Positions 20,297 through 30,806 of a stretch of DNA of 64,000 bases are shown here, one piece after another. This DNA is from Candidatus Salinicoccus stercoripullorum (GTDB taxonomy: Bacteria > Bacillota > Bacilli > Staphylococcales > Salinicoccaceae): contig DXHR01000003.1 in NCBI GenBank assembly GCA_019113295.1, forward strand, positions 186,001-250,000, given 5' to 3'. Within the stretch, counting starts at the first letter, position 1. Every line of letters begins with the position of its first letter. The position numbers were made by a program, and so were the translations under genes. A model generated the notes under the pieces. It saw only the letters and a program-made list of their open reading frames with translations, did no database searches and had not been told where the DNA came from.

Positions 20297-21985
20297 ATGA
20301 AACAATCCAGAATGTTTATACCCACGATGAGGGAAACACCGCAGGACGCAGACAGCCTCAGTCACCGTTACATGCTGAAGTCCGGTATGATCAAGCAGAT
20401 GGCGGCAGGCATCTACACATATCTTCCGATTACGAAGCTCGTGCTCAACAACATCGAACAGATTGTGCGTGAAGAGATGAATAATATCGGCGGCGTGGAG
20501 ATCCACATGCCTGTGCTGCATCCGAAAGAACTCTGGGAAGAATCCGGAAGGTGGCAGGCGTATGGTTCGGAACTGATGCGCATGAAAGACCGCCATGACC
20601 GGGACTTTGCACTCGGACCGACCCACGAGGAAATCATTACGGCTCTTCTCCGCGACGAACTCAAAAGCTATAAGAAGCTGCCGCTCACCCTTTTCCAGAT
20701 ACAGACAAAATTCCGCGACGAATTGAGACCCCGCTTCGGACTGCTCCGCGGACGGGAGTTCATCATGAAGGATGCTTATTCCTTCCACAGTGATGAAGCC
20801 TCGCTTGACGAAACATACAACGACATGTACCAGGCCTACTCGAACATCTTCAGTCGTGTCGGTCTGAATTACCGGGCTGTCGAAGCCGATTCCGGTTCCA
20901 TCGGCGGCAGCCATACCCATGAGTTCATGGCACTGTCAGAGATCGGTGAGGATATCATCGTCTACACGGACGAAAGCGGTTATGCAGCAAATATCGAGAA
21001 AGCGGCATGTATTGTTCCTGAAGCGGGGGAGAGTGCGGCACAGGAAGCACTTGAAAAAGTACCGACACCGGGGGTCGATTCCTGTCTGTCACTTGCTGAA
21101 CATCTGAACATCGATCTGACGGATACGACAAAGACGATGGTGGTTAAAATTGACGGTGAATTCGTCATGATCCTGATCCGCGGCGACCATGAACTGAACG
21201 ACATCAAAGTCAGAGACTACTTCGGGGCTGAAGATGCAGAATTTGCCACAGATTCAGAGATAAGGGATATTATGAAAGCTTCTCCCGGCAGCCTGGGTCC
21301 GGTGGGAGCATCCATCCCCGTCTATCTCGATCATCAGGTGGATATGATGTACAACTATCCGGCCGGAGCGAACAATGACGGATATCATTACATCAACGTC
21401 AACCACGGACGTGACTTTGAAGTTGCGGGCACGGGTGATTTCCGCTTCATCACAGAAGGTGAGAAGGCTGAGGATGGAAGCTGTGATGTAAAATTCATGA
21501 AAGGGATCGAAGTCGGACAGGTATTCAAGCTCGGCACAAAATATTCCGAATCCATGAATCTCAATGTACTGAATGAGAACGGCCGCAGTGTACCCGTACT
21601 GATGGGATGTTACGGCATAGGTATTTCGCGTACGCTGTCAGCGATCATTGAAAGTCACCATGACGACCGCGGCATCATCTGGCCGAAATCGGTGACTCCT
21701 TTCGATATCCACATCATTACGGCGAATCCAAAGGACCGGGATGCCGAGGATGCGGCTGAACAGCTGTATGAAATACTCAGCAGGGAATACAGGGTGCTCT
21801 ATGATGACAGAAAAGAACGCGCTGGCGTCAAATTCGCCGATTCCGACCTGATCGGTCTTCCATTCAGAGTCGTCATCGGCCGCGGAATCAAGGACGACAG
21901 AGTGGAAATAAAGGCACGTGGCAGCGAAGAGACGGTAGAAGTCGAACTCGGCCGGGTCACGGAATATTTGAAAGCAAATTATTAG
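20297..21985 (+). CDS. proS: Prolyl-tRNA synthetase (bacterial type)
   Basis: A 562-residue class II synthetase. Motif 1 lies near residues 35-60, motif 2 in [17 protein letters not shown], and motif 3 in [18 protein letters not shown] long insertion domain (about residues 225-390) that clears Ala-tRNA(Pro) sits between motifs 2 and 3, as in bacterial ProRS. A C-terminal anticodon-binding domain follows. I see no T-box leader; it appears to be read with rseP, 12 bp upstream. Confidence 0.96.
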   Translation: MKQSRMFIPTMRETPQDADSLSHRYMLKSGMIKQMAAGIYTYLPITKLVLNNIEQIVREEMNNIGGVEIHMPVLHPKELWEESGRWQAYGSELMRMKDRHDRDFALGPTHEEIITALLRDELKSYKKLPLTLFQIQTKFRDELRPRFGLLRGREFIMKDAYSFHSDEASLDETYNDMYQAYSNIFSRVGLNYRAVEADSGSIGGSHTHEFMALSEIGEDIIVYTDESGYAANIEKAACIVPEAGESAAQEALEKVPTPGVDSCLSLAEHLNIDLTDTTKTMVVKIDGEFVMILIRGDHELNDIKVRDYFGAEDAEFATDSEIRDIMKASPGSLGPVGASIPVYLDHQVDMMYNYPAGANNDGYHYINVNHGRDFEVAGTGDFRFITEGEKAEDGSCDVKFMKGIEVGQVFKLGTKYSESMNLNVLNENGRSVPVLMGCYGIGISRTLSAIIESHHDDRGIIWPKSVTPFDIHIITANPKDRDAEDAAEQLYEILSREYRVLYDDRKERAGVKFADSDLIGLPFRVVIGRGIKDDRVEIKARGSEETVEVELGRVTEYLKANY

Positions 21986-21997
21986 ATAGAAACTTTC

Positions 21998-22027
21998 AGC
22001 GCGTAAATCATGGATTTGCGCGCTTTT
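21998..22027 (+). terminator. Terminator-like hairpin between proS and polC
   Basis: AGCGCGTAAATC at 21998-22009 pairs with GATTTGCGCGCT at 22013-22024 (one G-U), with a three-base ATG loop and only four T residues. The stem is stable but the T run is short, so read-through into polC is likely. Confidence 0.7.
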
Positions 22028-22042
22028 ACAGGAGTGTTGTCA

Positions 22043-25000
22043 GTGAAAGGGAAGGAACAGTTCAAGGTGCTCCTTGAACAGGCGGGCATTCAGGATAATG
22101 ACCATTTATCCGGCGGCCAGCTTGAAAAGATAGTGGCAGATGATGATGAAAGAGTATGGGAGTTCCATATCCATTTTGAGAGTATGATACCAGCCTCCCT
22201 GAGGAATCTGATGGAGGGAAGCATCAGGGATGCCTTCCGTTCCATCGCAGCGGCAAAAATTTTCATCACTGCGGATTCCTATGACGATAAGGATATCATC
22301 GACTATCTGGAGTATGCGCTCACAGAAGTGAAAGTGAACGATAATATCCGGTTCCAGCTGATGAACTGTGACAAAGAGTTCAAAGACGGGGTGCTCACCT
22401 TCTCGGTCCAGAACGACATCGAAGTGGCGCATTTCAACAAGCATATCAACGGCAACCTGACTTCCGTCTACAAAACTCTGGGACTGCCGATTACAGCCAT
22501 CGAGTTCAGGGCGGATGCAAACCTTGACAGCGACAAACGTAACAGGCTTGAAGCCCGTCTGAAGGAAGAGAAGACCGAGCTCGTGCAGGGCTTCATAGAA
22601 AACCGCAAAGAGATGGAAGAGGAAAGGGAGAGCCGCAGGGAAGAGGTCGTCAAACAGATCGGCAAATCCATGGATCTGAATGGCGTGAGGCCCCTGCATG
22701 AAATCGTTGATGAGGAGTTCAATGTCAAAGTGGAAGGTGTCATCTTCGACAACGAAGTCAGGGAACTCAGAACCGGACGGAAAATACTGCAGCTCAAAAT
22801 TACGGACTATACGGATTCCATAGCCGCCAAAATGTTTTCAAGACACGGCAAGAATGACGAAGATGTTTTCGATGCGCTTTCCAAAAATGACTGGGTTGTC
22901 ATCGAAGGGAATGTGGAATATGATGAGTTTGCAAGGGACATTGTGCTCATGATCCGCAATCTCAATGTCATCCACAAGCCGCCCAAAAAAGATACGATGG
23001 AGGACAAGCGTGTCGAACTGCATCTGCATACCGAAATGAGCCAGATGGACGCGCTCCGGAATATCGGAGACTATGTACAGCGTGCAAAGGACTACGGGTA
23101 TAAGGCAATCGCCATTACTGACCACAGCAATGTCCAGGCATTTCCGGATGCATTCCATGCCGCGCAGGCTGCTGGAATCAAAATGATCTACGGCATGGAA
23201 GGGATGCTCGTTGACGACGGGGCGCCGATCGCCTACAAGCCGCAGGATATCATTTTGGAAGATCATGATTTCGTCGTTTTTGATGTCGAGACCACCGGCC
23301 TGTCATCCAAATATGACCAGATCATCGAGCTTGCGGGTACTAAAGTGAGGAACGGCGAAATCATCGGCCGTTTCGAACGTTTCAGCAACCCGAATGAACC
23401 ACTGACAGAAACCATCAAGGAGATTACAGGCATCACCGACGACATGCTCGTTGGGGCGCCGCCGATCGGTGAAGTGATCACCGACTTCAAAGAGTGGGCA
23501 GGTGACGCGATATTCGTCGCCCATAACGCAAGTTTCGATATGGGATTCATCGAGGCTGCATATCAGCAGGTCGGTTTCGGTCCGTATACGAACGGTGTCA
23601 TCGATACGCTTGAACTTTCCCGCACGATAAACAAGGACTTCAAAAAGCATGGCCTGAACATCCTGGCGAAGAAGTACAACGTGGAGCTTACCCAGCACCA
23701 CAGGGCGATCTACGATGCCGAGGCGACCGCCTACATCTTCATCAAAATGCTGTCGCAGATCAGAAAGCTGGGTGTAAAAAACCATAAGGAGATCAACAGC
23801 ACTCTGGCGGATCCTGATTCGTACAAGCGCTCGATGCCGACGCACGTCACGATTCTGGTCAAAAACCAGACAGGACTTAAAAACCTCTTCAAGATCGTCT
23901 CGAGCTCCCTGACGGATAACTTCTATAAATCCGCCCGCATCAAAAAGCAGCTTCTCGAGGAATATCGGGAAGGGCTCCTCATCGGAAGCGCCTGTGATTC
24001 AGGCGAGGTATTCACCGCCATGATGCAGAAACCGTATGAAGAGGCGAAAAAAGCCGCGGAATTCTACGACTATCTTGAAGTGTTCCCGAAAGCTCTTTAC
24101 AGGCGTCTTCTTGACAGGGAAATCATACGGGATGAAGCGACACTCGAGGAAATCATAAAGAACATCATCAGACTGGGCGGTGAACTGGATAAACCGGTCG
24201 TTGCCACGGGCAACGTCCATTATCTGGACGAGTCGGAAAAGCTCTGCCGGGACATCCTGGTCAAGAGCAACCCGGGCAACCCGTTAAGCCGCGGCATGCT
24301 GCCGGATGCACAGTTCAGGACGACGGCCGAGATGTATGAGGAATTTGCATTCCTTGATGAGGAGACCCGCCGCGAGATCGTCATTGACGCACCGAACCGG
24401 GTTGCCGACAGCATCGAGGAAGTCAGCCCGATCAAAGACAATCTCTATACACCGAACATCGACGGTGCGAATGAAGAGATGCGTAATCTTAGCTACAACA
24501 ACGCCAAAGCGCTCTATGGCGATGCTCTGCCGCAGATCGTGACGGACCGCCTGGAAACGGAGCTTGAAAGTATCATTGGCAACGGCTTTGCCGTCATATA
24601 CCTGATCAGCCAGAAACTGGTCAAGAAATCCCTTGACGACGGCTATCTCGTCGGTTCGCGGGGCTCGGTCGGATCGAGTTTCGTTGCCACAATGACAGAA
24701 ATTACAGAAGTTAATCCGCTGCCGCCTCACTATGTTTGTCCGAAGTGCAAGAAGTCGGAATTCTTCACGGACGGCAGTGTGAACTCCGGATACGACCTGC
24801 CGGATAAAGAGTGTGCCGACTGCGGGATTCCGCTGATCAAGGAAGGACAGGATATTCCCTTCGAAACATTCCTGGGCTTCAAAGGTGACAAAGTGCCGGA
24901 TATCGACCTCAACTTCAGCGGTGACTATCAGGCGGAGGCGCACAACTATACAAAAGTGCTGTTCGGTGAGGACAAGGTGTTCCGCGCCGGCACAATCGGC

Positions 25001-26323
25001 ACTGTCGCCGAGAAGACGGCATTCGGTTATGTCAAAGGCTATCTGAACGATAATGGACTGCAGCGGAGAGGCGCCGAAATCGACAGGCTTGTACTGGGCT
25101 GCACGGGTGTCAAACGGACGACGGGACAGCATCCGGGCGGAATCATCGTTGTTCCGGATGACATGGATATATACGATTTCACGCCGATACAGTATCCCGC
25201 AAATGATACTGCAGCAGAGTGGAAGACGACGCATTTCGACTTCCACTCGATCGACAACAACCTTCTCAAGCTCGATATACTCGGCCACGATGATCCGACT
25301 ATGATCCGTATGCTGCAGGATCTCTCGGGCATCGACCCTAAAACACTGCCTGTGGATGATAAGGAGACCATGTCTTTATTCAGCTCGCCGGAAACGCTCG
25401 GTGTGACCGAAGAGGACATCATCTGCCGTACAGGCACACTCGGTGTTCCCGAGTTCGGAACCGGATTTGTAAGACAGATGCTTGAAGATACGCGCCCGTC
25501 GACCTTCAGTGAACTTGTCCAGATATCCGGTCTGTCCCACGGGACGGATGTTTGGCTCGGAAACGCGCAGGACCTGATCAGAAACGGGACATGCGACCTT
25601 AAAAACGTGATCGGCTGCCGGGATGACATCATGGTCTTCCTCATGTACCAGGGACTCGAGCCTTCCCTTGCCTTCAACATCATGGAGAAGGTGAGGAAAG
25701 GAAAAGGGCTGTCCGAGGAGCATGAGGCGGCGATGAAGGAGCAGGGGGTCCCGGACTGGTACATCGGTTCGTGCAAGAAGATCAAGTACATGTTCCCAAA
25801 AGCACATGCAGCGGCGTACGTACTCATGGCTGTGCGGATTGCGTATTTCAAAGTGCACTATCCGCTGTATTATTATGCAAGCTACTTCAGCGTCCGTGCT
25901 TCGGATTTCGACCTCCTGACAATGGTCAAGGACAAGTCGACCATCCGCCACAGGGTGAAGGAGATGAACCAGAACTTCCAGGAGCTCTCCAAGAAGGAGA
26001 AGGATACTCTGGTCGTGCTTGAGATTACCAATGAAATGGCACAGCGCGGCTACAGGGTGAAACCTGTGGATGTGGAAAAATCTGACAGTTTCGATTTCAG
26101 GATCGAGGATGATGCGTTGATACCTCCTTTTGTCGCAGTGCCGGGACTCGGGATGAACGTTGCAAAACGGATAGTGGAAACGCGGGAGACGGAGCCGTTC
26201 ATCTCCAAGGAGGATCTGAACAAACGCGCAGGCGTGTCACAGAAAATCATCGATTACATGACTGAAATGGGCAGTCTGGATCATCTGCCGGACAAGGCAC
26301 AGCTCTCCATATTCGACATGTAG
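22043..26323 (+). CDS. polC: DNA polymerase III PolC-type, alpha subunit
   Basis: A 1426-residue replicative polymerase. An OB region precedes a PHP domain beginning HLHTEMSQMD (His327, His329). The 3'-5' exonuclease is inserted in it (DVETTGL from Asp414). Palm, a Cys4 zinc site (Cys899, Cys902 and the CADCG pair) and the C-terminal DKAQLSIFDM tail follow. The frame also has an ATG at 22010, but that lies in the loop of the preceding hairpin. GTG 22043, 8 nt after AGGAG at 22030-22034, gives the family's short N-terminus. Confidence 0.97.
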   Translation: MKGKEQFKVLLEQAGIQDNDHLSGGQLEKIVADDDERVWEFHIHFESMIPASLRNLMEGSIRDAFRSIAAAKIFITADSYDDKDIIDYLEYALTEVKVNDNIRFQLMNCDKEFKDGVLTFSVQNDIEVAHFNKHINGNLTSVYKTLGLPITAIEFRADANLDSDKRNRLEARLKEEKTELVQGFIENRKEMEEERESRREEVVKQIGKSMDLNGVRPLHEIVDEEFNVKVEGVIFDNEVRELRTGRKILQLKITDYTDSIAAKMFSRHGKNDEDVFDALSKNDWVVIEGNVEYDEFARDIVLMIRNLNVIHKPPKKDTMEDKRVELHLHTEMSQMDALRNIGDYVQRAKDYGYKAIAITDHSNVQAFPDAFHAAQAAGIKMIYGMEGMLVDDGAPIAYKPQDIILEDHDFVVFDVETTGLSSKYDQIIELAGTKVRNGEIIGRFERFSNPNEPLTETIKEITGITDDMLVGAPPIGEVITDFKEWAGDAIFVAHNASFDMGFIEAAYQQVGFGPYTNGVIDTLELSRTINKDFKKHGLNILAKKYNVELTQHHRAIYDAEATAYIFIKMLSQIRKLGVKNHKEINSTLADPDSYKRSMPTHVTILVKNQTGLKNLFKIVSSSLTDNFYKSARIKKQLLEEYREGLLIGSACDSGEVFTAMMQKPYEEAKKAAEFYDYLEVFPKALYRRLLDREIIRDEATLEEIIKNIIRLGGELDKPVVATGNVHYLDESEKLCRDILVKSNPGNPLSRGMLPDAQFRTTAEMYEEFAFLDEETRREIVIDAPNRVADSIEEVSPIKDNLYTPNIDGANEEMRNLSYNNAKALYGDALPQIVTDRLETELESIIGNGFAVIYLISQKLVKKSLDDGYLVGSRGSVGSSFVATMTEITEVNPLPPHYVCPKCKKSEFFTDGSVNSGYDLPDKECADCGIPLIKEGQDIPFETFLGFKGDKVPDIDLNFSGDYQAEAHNYTKVLFGEDKVFRAGTIGTVAEKTAFGYVKGYLNDNGLQRRGAEIDRLVLGCTGVKRTTGQHPGGIIVVPDDMDIYDFTPIQYPANDTAAEWKTTHFDFHSIDNNLLKLDILGHDDPTMIRMLQDLSGIDPKTLPVDDKETMSLFSSPETLGVTEEDIICRTGTLGVPEFGTGFVRQMLEDTRPSTFSELVQISGLSHGTDVWLGNAQDLIRNGTCDLKNVIGCRDDIMVFLMYQGLEPSLAFNIMEKVRKGKGLSEEHEAAMKEQGVPDWYIGSCKKIKYMFPKAHAAAYVLMAVRIAYFKVHYPLYYYASYFSVRASDFDLLTMVKDKSTIRHRVKEMNQNFQELSKKEKDTLVVLEITNEMAQRGYRVKPVDVEKSDSFDFRIEDDALIPPFVAVPGLGMNVAKRIVETRETEPFISKEDLNKRAGVSQKIIDYMTEMGSLDHLPDKAQLSIFDM

Positions 26324-26330
26324 CTTGATG

Positions 26331-26359
26331 TTGCGGCGATTCCTGCCGTATGGTATAAT
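26331..26359 (+). promoter_or_regulatory. Promoter of the rimP-nusA-infB operon
   Basis: A perfect TATAAT at 26354-26359 with TTGCGG 17 bp upstream at 26331-26336, just after polC. It starts a leader of about 77 nt before rimP. Confidence 0.6.
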
Positions 26360-26388
26360 TATCATGATATTAAGACTCACGTCACACG

Positions 26389-26416
26389 GAGAAGAACGGG
26401 CCTGCCCGTTCTTCTC
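26389..26416 (+). promoter_or_regulatory. Long hairpin in the rimP-nusA leader
   Basis: GAGAAGAACGGGC at 26389-26401 pairs perfectly with GCCCGTTCTTCTC at 26404-26416 around a two-base gap. Only scattered T residues follow, so it is a weak terminator at best. Its position between promoter and ribosome site (AAGGAGG at 26426-26432) suggests attenuation or RNA stability control, which is inference. Confidence 0.6.
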
Positions 26417-26442
26417 TTAGTTTTGAAGGAGGCGAATGGACA

Positions 26443-26910
26443 ATGAACCGTACTGAGCAAAACGTTATGGACAAAGCACAGCCGGTTGTCGAAACGTTGG
26501 GATACAAACTTATTGAAGTGGAGTATGTCAAGGAAGGCCCGGATTTCTTTCTCCGGCTCTACCTGGACAAGAAGGGCGGTATTTCACTTGAAGACTGCGC
26601 TCAGGCAAGCGAAGTCCTAGGCGAAAAGCTTGATGAATGGGATCTCATCAAAGGAGGATACTTCCTGGATGTTTCTTCGCCGGGAGCCGAACGTCCCATC
26701 AAGGATGATGATGATCTTGAGTTGACCCTTGGTCATGGGATCTATGTCAAAACCTACCAGCAGATTGCCGGGGAGAAGGAATGGACAGGCATCCTGAAGT
26801 CCTACGATGACAAATCGGTGACTGTGGAGTACAAGGTCAAAACACGCACGAAAACAATTACTATTGAAAGAGAAAAGATAGCCACTATTAGAAAGGCGGT
26901 CTTATTATGA
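26443..26910 (+). CDS. rimP: Ribosome maturation factor RimP
   Basis: A 155-residue factor for 30S maturation. The N-terminal alpha-beta domain includes ETLGYKLIEVEYVKEGPDFFLRLYLDKKGGISLEDCAQASE; GGYFLDVSSPGAERPIK leads to the C-terminal SH3-like domain. The ATG at 26443 follows AAGGAGG; a nearby ATG at 26436 is out of frame. It heads the usual rimP-nusA-ylxR-ylxQ-infB-rbfA operon. Confidence 0.96.
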   Translation: MNRTEQNVMDKAQPVVETLGYKLIEVEYVKEGPDFFLRLYLDKKGGISLEDCAQASEVLGEKLDEWDLIKGGYFLDVSSPGAERPIKDDDDLELTLGHGIYVKTYQQIAGEKEWTGILKSYDDKSVTVEYKVKTRTKTITIEREKIATIRKAVLL

Positions 26911-26926
26911 TTGGAGGCGCTGGACA

Positions 26927-27997
26927 GTGAACCAGGAATTATTGAATGCGATCGACTACCTTGAGAAGGAAAAGAGCATTCCAAGGGAAGTGCTGATAGA
27001 AACGATTGAAGCGGCACTCATGACGGCTTATAAAAAAAACTATACACAGCATAAGAATGTGAAGGTGGACCTCAACATCGAAAATGGCTCATATCGTGTA
27101 ATTTCAAGGAAGGATGTCGTGGAAGAGGTTGAGGATCCAACTGCCGAGATCGATCTTGCGACTGCACGAACAGTCAATCCGGCCTATGAAATCGGGGATC
27201 CATATGATGAGGATGTAACGCCGAAGGATTTCAACCGTGTCGGTGCACAGGCCGCAAAGCAGGCCGTGATGCAGCGTCTCCGTGATGCGGAACGCGGCAT
27301 TCTGTACAATGAATTCATCGACAAGGAAGACGAAGTGATGACAGGTCTGATCGACAGGGTGGACAACCGTTTCGTCCATATCCAGCTCGGCCGCACGGAT
27401 GCTGTGCTCAGTGAGTCCGAAAGGATGCCGAATGAGACGTATACTCCGAATGAACGCATCAAAGTATATGTCAACAAAGTCGAACAGACGACCAAAGGAC
27501 CGCAGATCTTCGTCTCAAGGACACATCCCAATCTTCTGAAACGCCTGTTTGAAAAAGAAGTGCCTGAAATCTATGACGGTACAGTGGAAATCATGAGTGT
27601 GGCGCGTGAAGCGGGCGAACGCTCCAAAATCAGTGTCCATGCCGGGAATCCTGATGTGGATGCTGTCGGCTCATGTGTAGGTGCCAGGGGGACACGAGTC
27701 GAAGCGATTGTCAATGAACTTTCCGGAGAGAAAATCGACATCGTACTGTGGGATGAGGACCCCAAGGTCTTCGTCAAAAATGCCCTGAGTCCCTCCCAGG
27801 TCGTGGATGTTATCGTTGATGAGGAAAACCAGTCGACGACGGTGGTCGTTCCAGACAACCAGCTGTCGCTCGCCATCGGCAAAAAAGGCCAGAACGCACG
27901 CCTTGCCGCGAAGCTTACCGGCTGGAAGATCGATATCAAAAGTGAATCTGACGCTGCGGCAGAATCTGATGCTGCAGAAGAAGGCAGTGAAGAATAA
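26927..27997 (+). CDS. nusA: Transcription termination/antitermination factor NusA
   Basis: A 356-residue RNA-polymerase-binding factor. The N-terminal domain (about 1-130) precedes an S1 domain (GLIDRVDNRFVHIQLG), KH1 (VGSCVGARGTRVEAIVNEL) and KH2 (LAIGKKGQNARLAAKLTGWKIDI). The acidic tail is short. It lacks the C-terminal repeats of the E. coli protein, as in other Firmicutes. It starts at GTG 26927 after a GGAGG-like site. Confidence 0.97.
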   Translation: MNQELLNAIDYLEKEKSIPREVLIETIEAALMTAYKKNYTQHKNVKVDLNIENGSYRVISRKDVVEEVEDPTAEIDLATARTVNPAYEIGDPYDEDVTPKDFNRVGAQAAKQAVMQRLRDAERGILYNEFIDKEDEVMTGLIDRVDNRFVHIQLGRTDAVLSESERMPNETYTPNERIKVYVNKVEQTTKGPQIFVSRTHPNLLKRLFEKEVPEIYDGTVEIMSVAREAGERSKISVHAGNPDVDAVGSCVGARGTRVEAIVNELSGEKIDIVLWDEDPKVFVKNALSPSQVVDVIVDEENQSTTVVVPDNQLSLAIGKKGQNARLAAKLTGWKIDIKSESDAAAESDAAEEGSEE

Positions 27998-28016
27998 ACT
28001 TCGGGGTGAATGACTC

Positions 28017-28301
28017 ATGAAAAAGAAAGTACCGCTCAGAAAATGCATACTGACCCAGGAAATGCATCCTAAAAAAGACCTTCTCAGAATCGTGGTCAAC
28101 AAAGAAAATGAAGTGTTTGCAGATGCCACCGGCAAGAAGAACGGCCGGGGCAGCTATGTTGTGAAAAACCTTGAAAAAGTGAATGAAGCCCGAAAGGGCA
28201 AGGTGCTGGAATCCCGCCTCGGCTTCGATACTGAAAAACTTGATCCTGTGTATGATGAGATCATCCGTCTGATCTACAGAGAAGACATTCCTAAAAGATG
28301 A
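28017..28301 (+). CDS. ylxR: YlxR family RNA-binding protein (RnpM)
   Basis: A 94-residue basic protein. VPLRKCILTQEMHPKKDLLRIV and GRGSYV are the family marks. YlxR proteins bind RNA; recent work on B. subtilis names it RnpM and ties it to control of RNase P. It overlaps ylxQ by 4 bp (ATGA), which indicates translational coupling. The ATG follows GGGGTGA. Confidence 0.93.
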   Translation: MKKKVPLRKCILTQEMHPKKDLLRIVVNKENEVFADATGKKNGRGSYVVKNLEKVNEARKGKVLESRLGFDTEKLDPVYDEIIRLIYREDIPKR

Positions 28302-28606
28302 TGGATAAGATACTCAATCTGCTTGGGATTGCAAAACGGGCAGGCAGACTGACGACGGGTGAGGAAAAGACGATAGAGTCGGTCAGGGGCCGGTCTGCAA
28401 AAATCGTCTTCCTCGCATCCGATGCAGGCGCCAGCACCAGCAAGAAGATTAGAGATAAATGCAGCTATTATGATATACCGCTGATTGATGAGTATACCAA
28501 CGCGGAGCTCAGTCAGGCGACAGGTGCATCCAACAGGGTGGTGCTGTCAATCACGGACCCAGGCTTCAGCAAAAAGATGCTGGAGCTCCAGGAGAAAGGA
28601 AAGTGA
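28298..28606 (+). CDS. ylxQ: L7Ae family K-turn-binding ribosomal protein YlxQ
   Basis: A 102-residue L7Ae/L30e/S12e-type protein ([39 protein letters not shown]). Relatives bind kink-turn RNA. Two ATGs overlap the ylxR stop (28298 and 28301). The gene lies 4 bp before infB. Its target RNA here is unknown. Confidence 0.92.
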   Translation: MMDKILNLLGIAKRAGRLTTGEEKTIESVRGRSAKIVFLASDAGASTSKKIRDKCSYYDIPLIDEYTNAELSQATGASNRVVLSITDPGFSKKMLELQEKGK

Positions 28607-28610
28607 TTCA

Positions 28611-30800
28611 ATGAGTAAAATCAGAATTCACGAATATGCAAAGGAAAACGGAGTTTCTTCCAAAGAAGTCGTGGAATTCCTCCAGAATAAAGGAATCGAA
28701 GCGAACAGCCATATGAAATCATTGGAAGATGAGGAAATTACCGTTCTGAATAAAAAATTCAAGAAAAATACGGCTAAACCCGAAGCGGGGAAAGAGAAAA
28801 AGCCGGCTCAGAGTAAATCTCAGGGACAGAAATCTTCAAACACCTCCGGCAATAAACAGAACCAGAGCCAGAACAAAGGCCAGGGCCAGAACAAAGGCCA
28901 GGGCCAGAACAGAGGTTCAAACAACAAAGGCCAGGGCCAGAACAGAGGTCCTCAGAACAAACGGAACCAGAAAAACAGACACCACAAACCGGGACAAAAA
29001 GGGCTGAAAAAGAATCAGAATCAAAAGCCCGCTCCTAAAAAAGAAGTGGAGCTGCCTAAGGAATTCAAATATCAGGAAGGTATCACTGTCGGTGAACTTG
29101 CTGAAAAAATCGGCGTGGATGCTTCCAAAATCGTAAAAGACCTGTTCATGGTAGGCGTCATGACAAACATCAACCAGTCGCTTGACAACGATTCAGTGGA
29201 ATTGATTGCATCAGATCACGGTTTCACAGCGGAACTTGAAGTTGTTGTCGACAACACCGACCTTGAAAATTATTTCGAACTCGGTGATGACCTGGATGAA
29301 GAGAGACCAAGCGTTGTAACAATCATGGGTCATGTCGACCATGGAAAAACAACACTGCTTGACTCCATCCGTCACACTAAAGTGACAGCGGGCGAAGCTG
29401 GTGGAATCACTCAGCACATCGGTGCGTACCAGATTGAAAATAAAGGCAAAAAGATTACTTTCCTCGATACCCCGGGACACGCAGCGTTCACCACAATGCG
29501 TTCCAGAGGTGCGCAGGTAACGGATATCACAATTCTTGTTGTGGCAGCGGATGATGGTGTAATGCCTCAGACAATCGAAGCCATCAATCACGCCAAAGCG
29601 GCGGAAGTACCAATCATTGTAGCAGTCAACAAAGTGGATAAACCGACTGCAAATCCCGATCGCGTCATGACGGAACTGGGAGAACACGGCCTCTACCCCG
29701 AGGACTGGGGCGGTGACACCATCTTCGTACAGCTTTCCGCACTGAGCGGCGAGGGTATCGATGATCTGCTTGAGATGATTACACTTGTGGGTGAAGTCGA
29801 AGAGCTCAAAACGAAAAGCGACATGCCTGCAATCGGTACAGTGATCGAAGCGGAACTCGATAAATCACGCGGACCGGCGGCATCTCTTCTTGTTCAGCAC
29901 GGCACACTCCGTGTCGGTGATTCTGTGGTCGTCGGAAACACGTTCGGCAAGGTCCGTGCTATGGTTGATGATACCGGCAGCAGGATCCAGGCGGCGGGAC
30001 CGTCGACGCCTGTTGAAATTACAGGCCTCAACGATGTGCCGCTTGCCGGTGACCGGTTCGTCGTATTCACTGATGACAAGAAGGCACGCAGCATCGGTGA
30101 AGCCCGCTCCGAGCAGCAGGTGCTGAAAGACCGTGAACAGACACAGAAAGTCAGCCTGGACAACCTGTTCGAACAGATGAAGGAAGGAGAGATGAAAGAT
30201 CTCAACCTGATCATCAAAGGTGACGTCCAGGGCTCCGTAGAGGCACTGAGCGCATCTCTGATGAAAATCGATGTAGAAGGCGTCAATGTAAGGATCATCC
30301 ATACAGGCGTCGGTGCCATCAATGAATCTGACGTTACGCTTGCTTCTGCATCCAGCGCAATCATCATCGGCTTCAATGTCCGCCCTGATGTCAACGCCAA
30401 AAAAGCGGCGGACCGGGAAAAAGTGGATCTCAGACTCCACAGCATCATCTACAAGGTGATCGAGGAAATCGAATCTGCGATGAAAGGCATGCTGGATCCT
30501 GAATATGAGGAAAAAGTGATCGGCAACGTCGAAGTACGCCAGACATTCAAAGTGTCCAAAGTGGGTACCATTGCCGGTGCCTATGTGACGGACGGTAAAA
30601 TCACCCGCGATTCAAGTGTAAGAGTCATCAGGGAGGGTATAGTCATCTATGAAGGTGAACTGGATACCCTGAAACGCTTTAAGGATGACGCCAAAGAAGT
30701 CGCAGCAGGCTATGAGTGCGGCATAACGATCAAGAAATTCAATGACCTTAAAGAGGGGGACCAGATTGAGCCTTATATCATGGTCGAGATTGAAAGGTGA
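28611..30800 (+). CDS. infB: Translation initiation factor IF-2
   Basis: A 729-residue GTPase that brings initiator tRNA to the ribosome. The N-terminal helical domain ([20 protein letters not shown]) is followed by a Lys/Gln/Asn/Gly-rich linker of about residues 50-145. The G domain has GHVDHGKT at 240-247, DTPGH and NKVDK; the C-terminal domains follow. The linker is low in complexity and contains NKGQGQ-type repeats coded by near-identical 18-bp units. The ATG at 28611 gives the conserved N-terminus; the frame is open further upstream but unlike the family. Confidence 0.98.
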   Translation: MSKIRIHEYAKENGVSSKEVVEFLQNKGIEANSHMKSLEDEEITVLNKKFKKNTAKPEAGKEKKPAQSKSQGQKSSNTSGNKQNQSQNKGQGQNKGQGQNRGSNNKGQGQNRGPQNKRNQKNRHHKPGQKGLKKNQNQKPAPKKEVELPKEFKYQEGITVGELAEKIGVDASKIVKDLFMVGVMTNINQSLDNDSVELIASDHGFTAELEVVVDNTDLENYFELGDDLDEERPSVVTIMGHVDHGKTTLLDSIRHTKVTAGEAGGITQHIGAYQIENKGKKITFLDTPGHAAFTTMRSRGAQVTDITILVVAADDGVMPQTIEAINHAKAAEVPIIVAVNKVDKPTANPDRVMTELGEHGLYPEDWGGDTIFVQLSALSGEGIDDLLEMITLVGEVEELKTKSDMPAIGTVIEAELDKSRGPAASLLVQHGTLRVGDSVVVGNTFGKVRAMVDDTGSRIQAAGPSTPVEITGLNDVPLAGDRFVVFTDDKKARSIGEARSEQQVLKDREQTQKVSLDNLFEQMKEGEMKDLNLIIKGDVQGSVEALSASLMKIDVEGVNVRIIHTGVGAINESDVTLASASSAIIIGFNVRPDVNAKKAADREKVDLRLHSIIYKVIEEIESAMKGMLDPEYEEKVIGNVEVRQTFKVSKVGTIAGAYVTDGKITRDSSVRVIREGIVIYEGELDTLKRFKDDAKEVAAGYECGITIKKFNDLKEGDQIEPYIMVEIER
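28868..28952 (+). repeat. 18-bp tandem repeats in the infB linker
   Basis: CCAGAACAAAGGCCAGGG occurs at 28868-28885 and 28886-28903; a diverged copy follows, and parts recur to about 28952. The units keep frame and encode QNKGQG-type peptides in the disordered IF-2 linker. Copy number could vary between strains by slippage. Confidence 0.85.
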
Positions 30801-30806
30801 TAATCT

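Noticed and set aside
21986..22042. A T-box or other tRNA-sensing leader linked to proS or polC
   Set aside because: No specifier hairpin or T-box sequence is visible; proS follows rseP by 12 bp.
24284..25288. A 334-residue minus-strand frame opposite polC
   Set aside because: It is antisense to the conserved polymerase core and has no family features.
28485..28610. A longer IF-2 starting inside ylxQ
   Set aside because: That stretch is ylxQ in another frame; [11 protein letters not shown] at 28611 is the normal IF-2 N-terminus.
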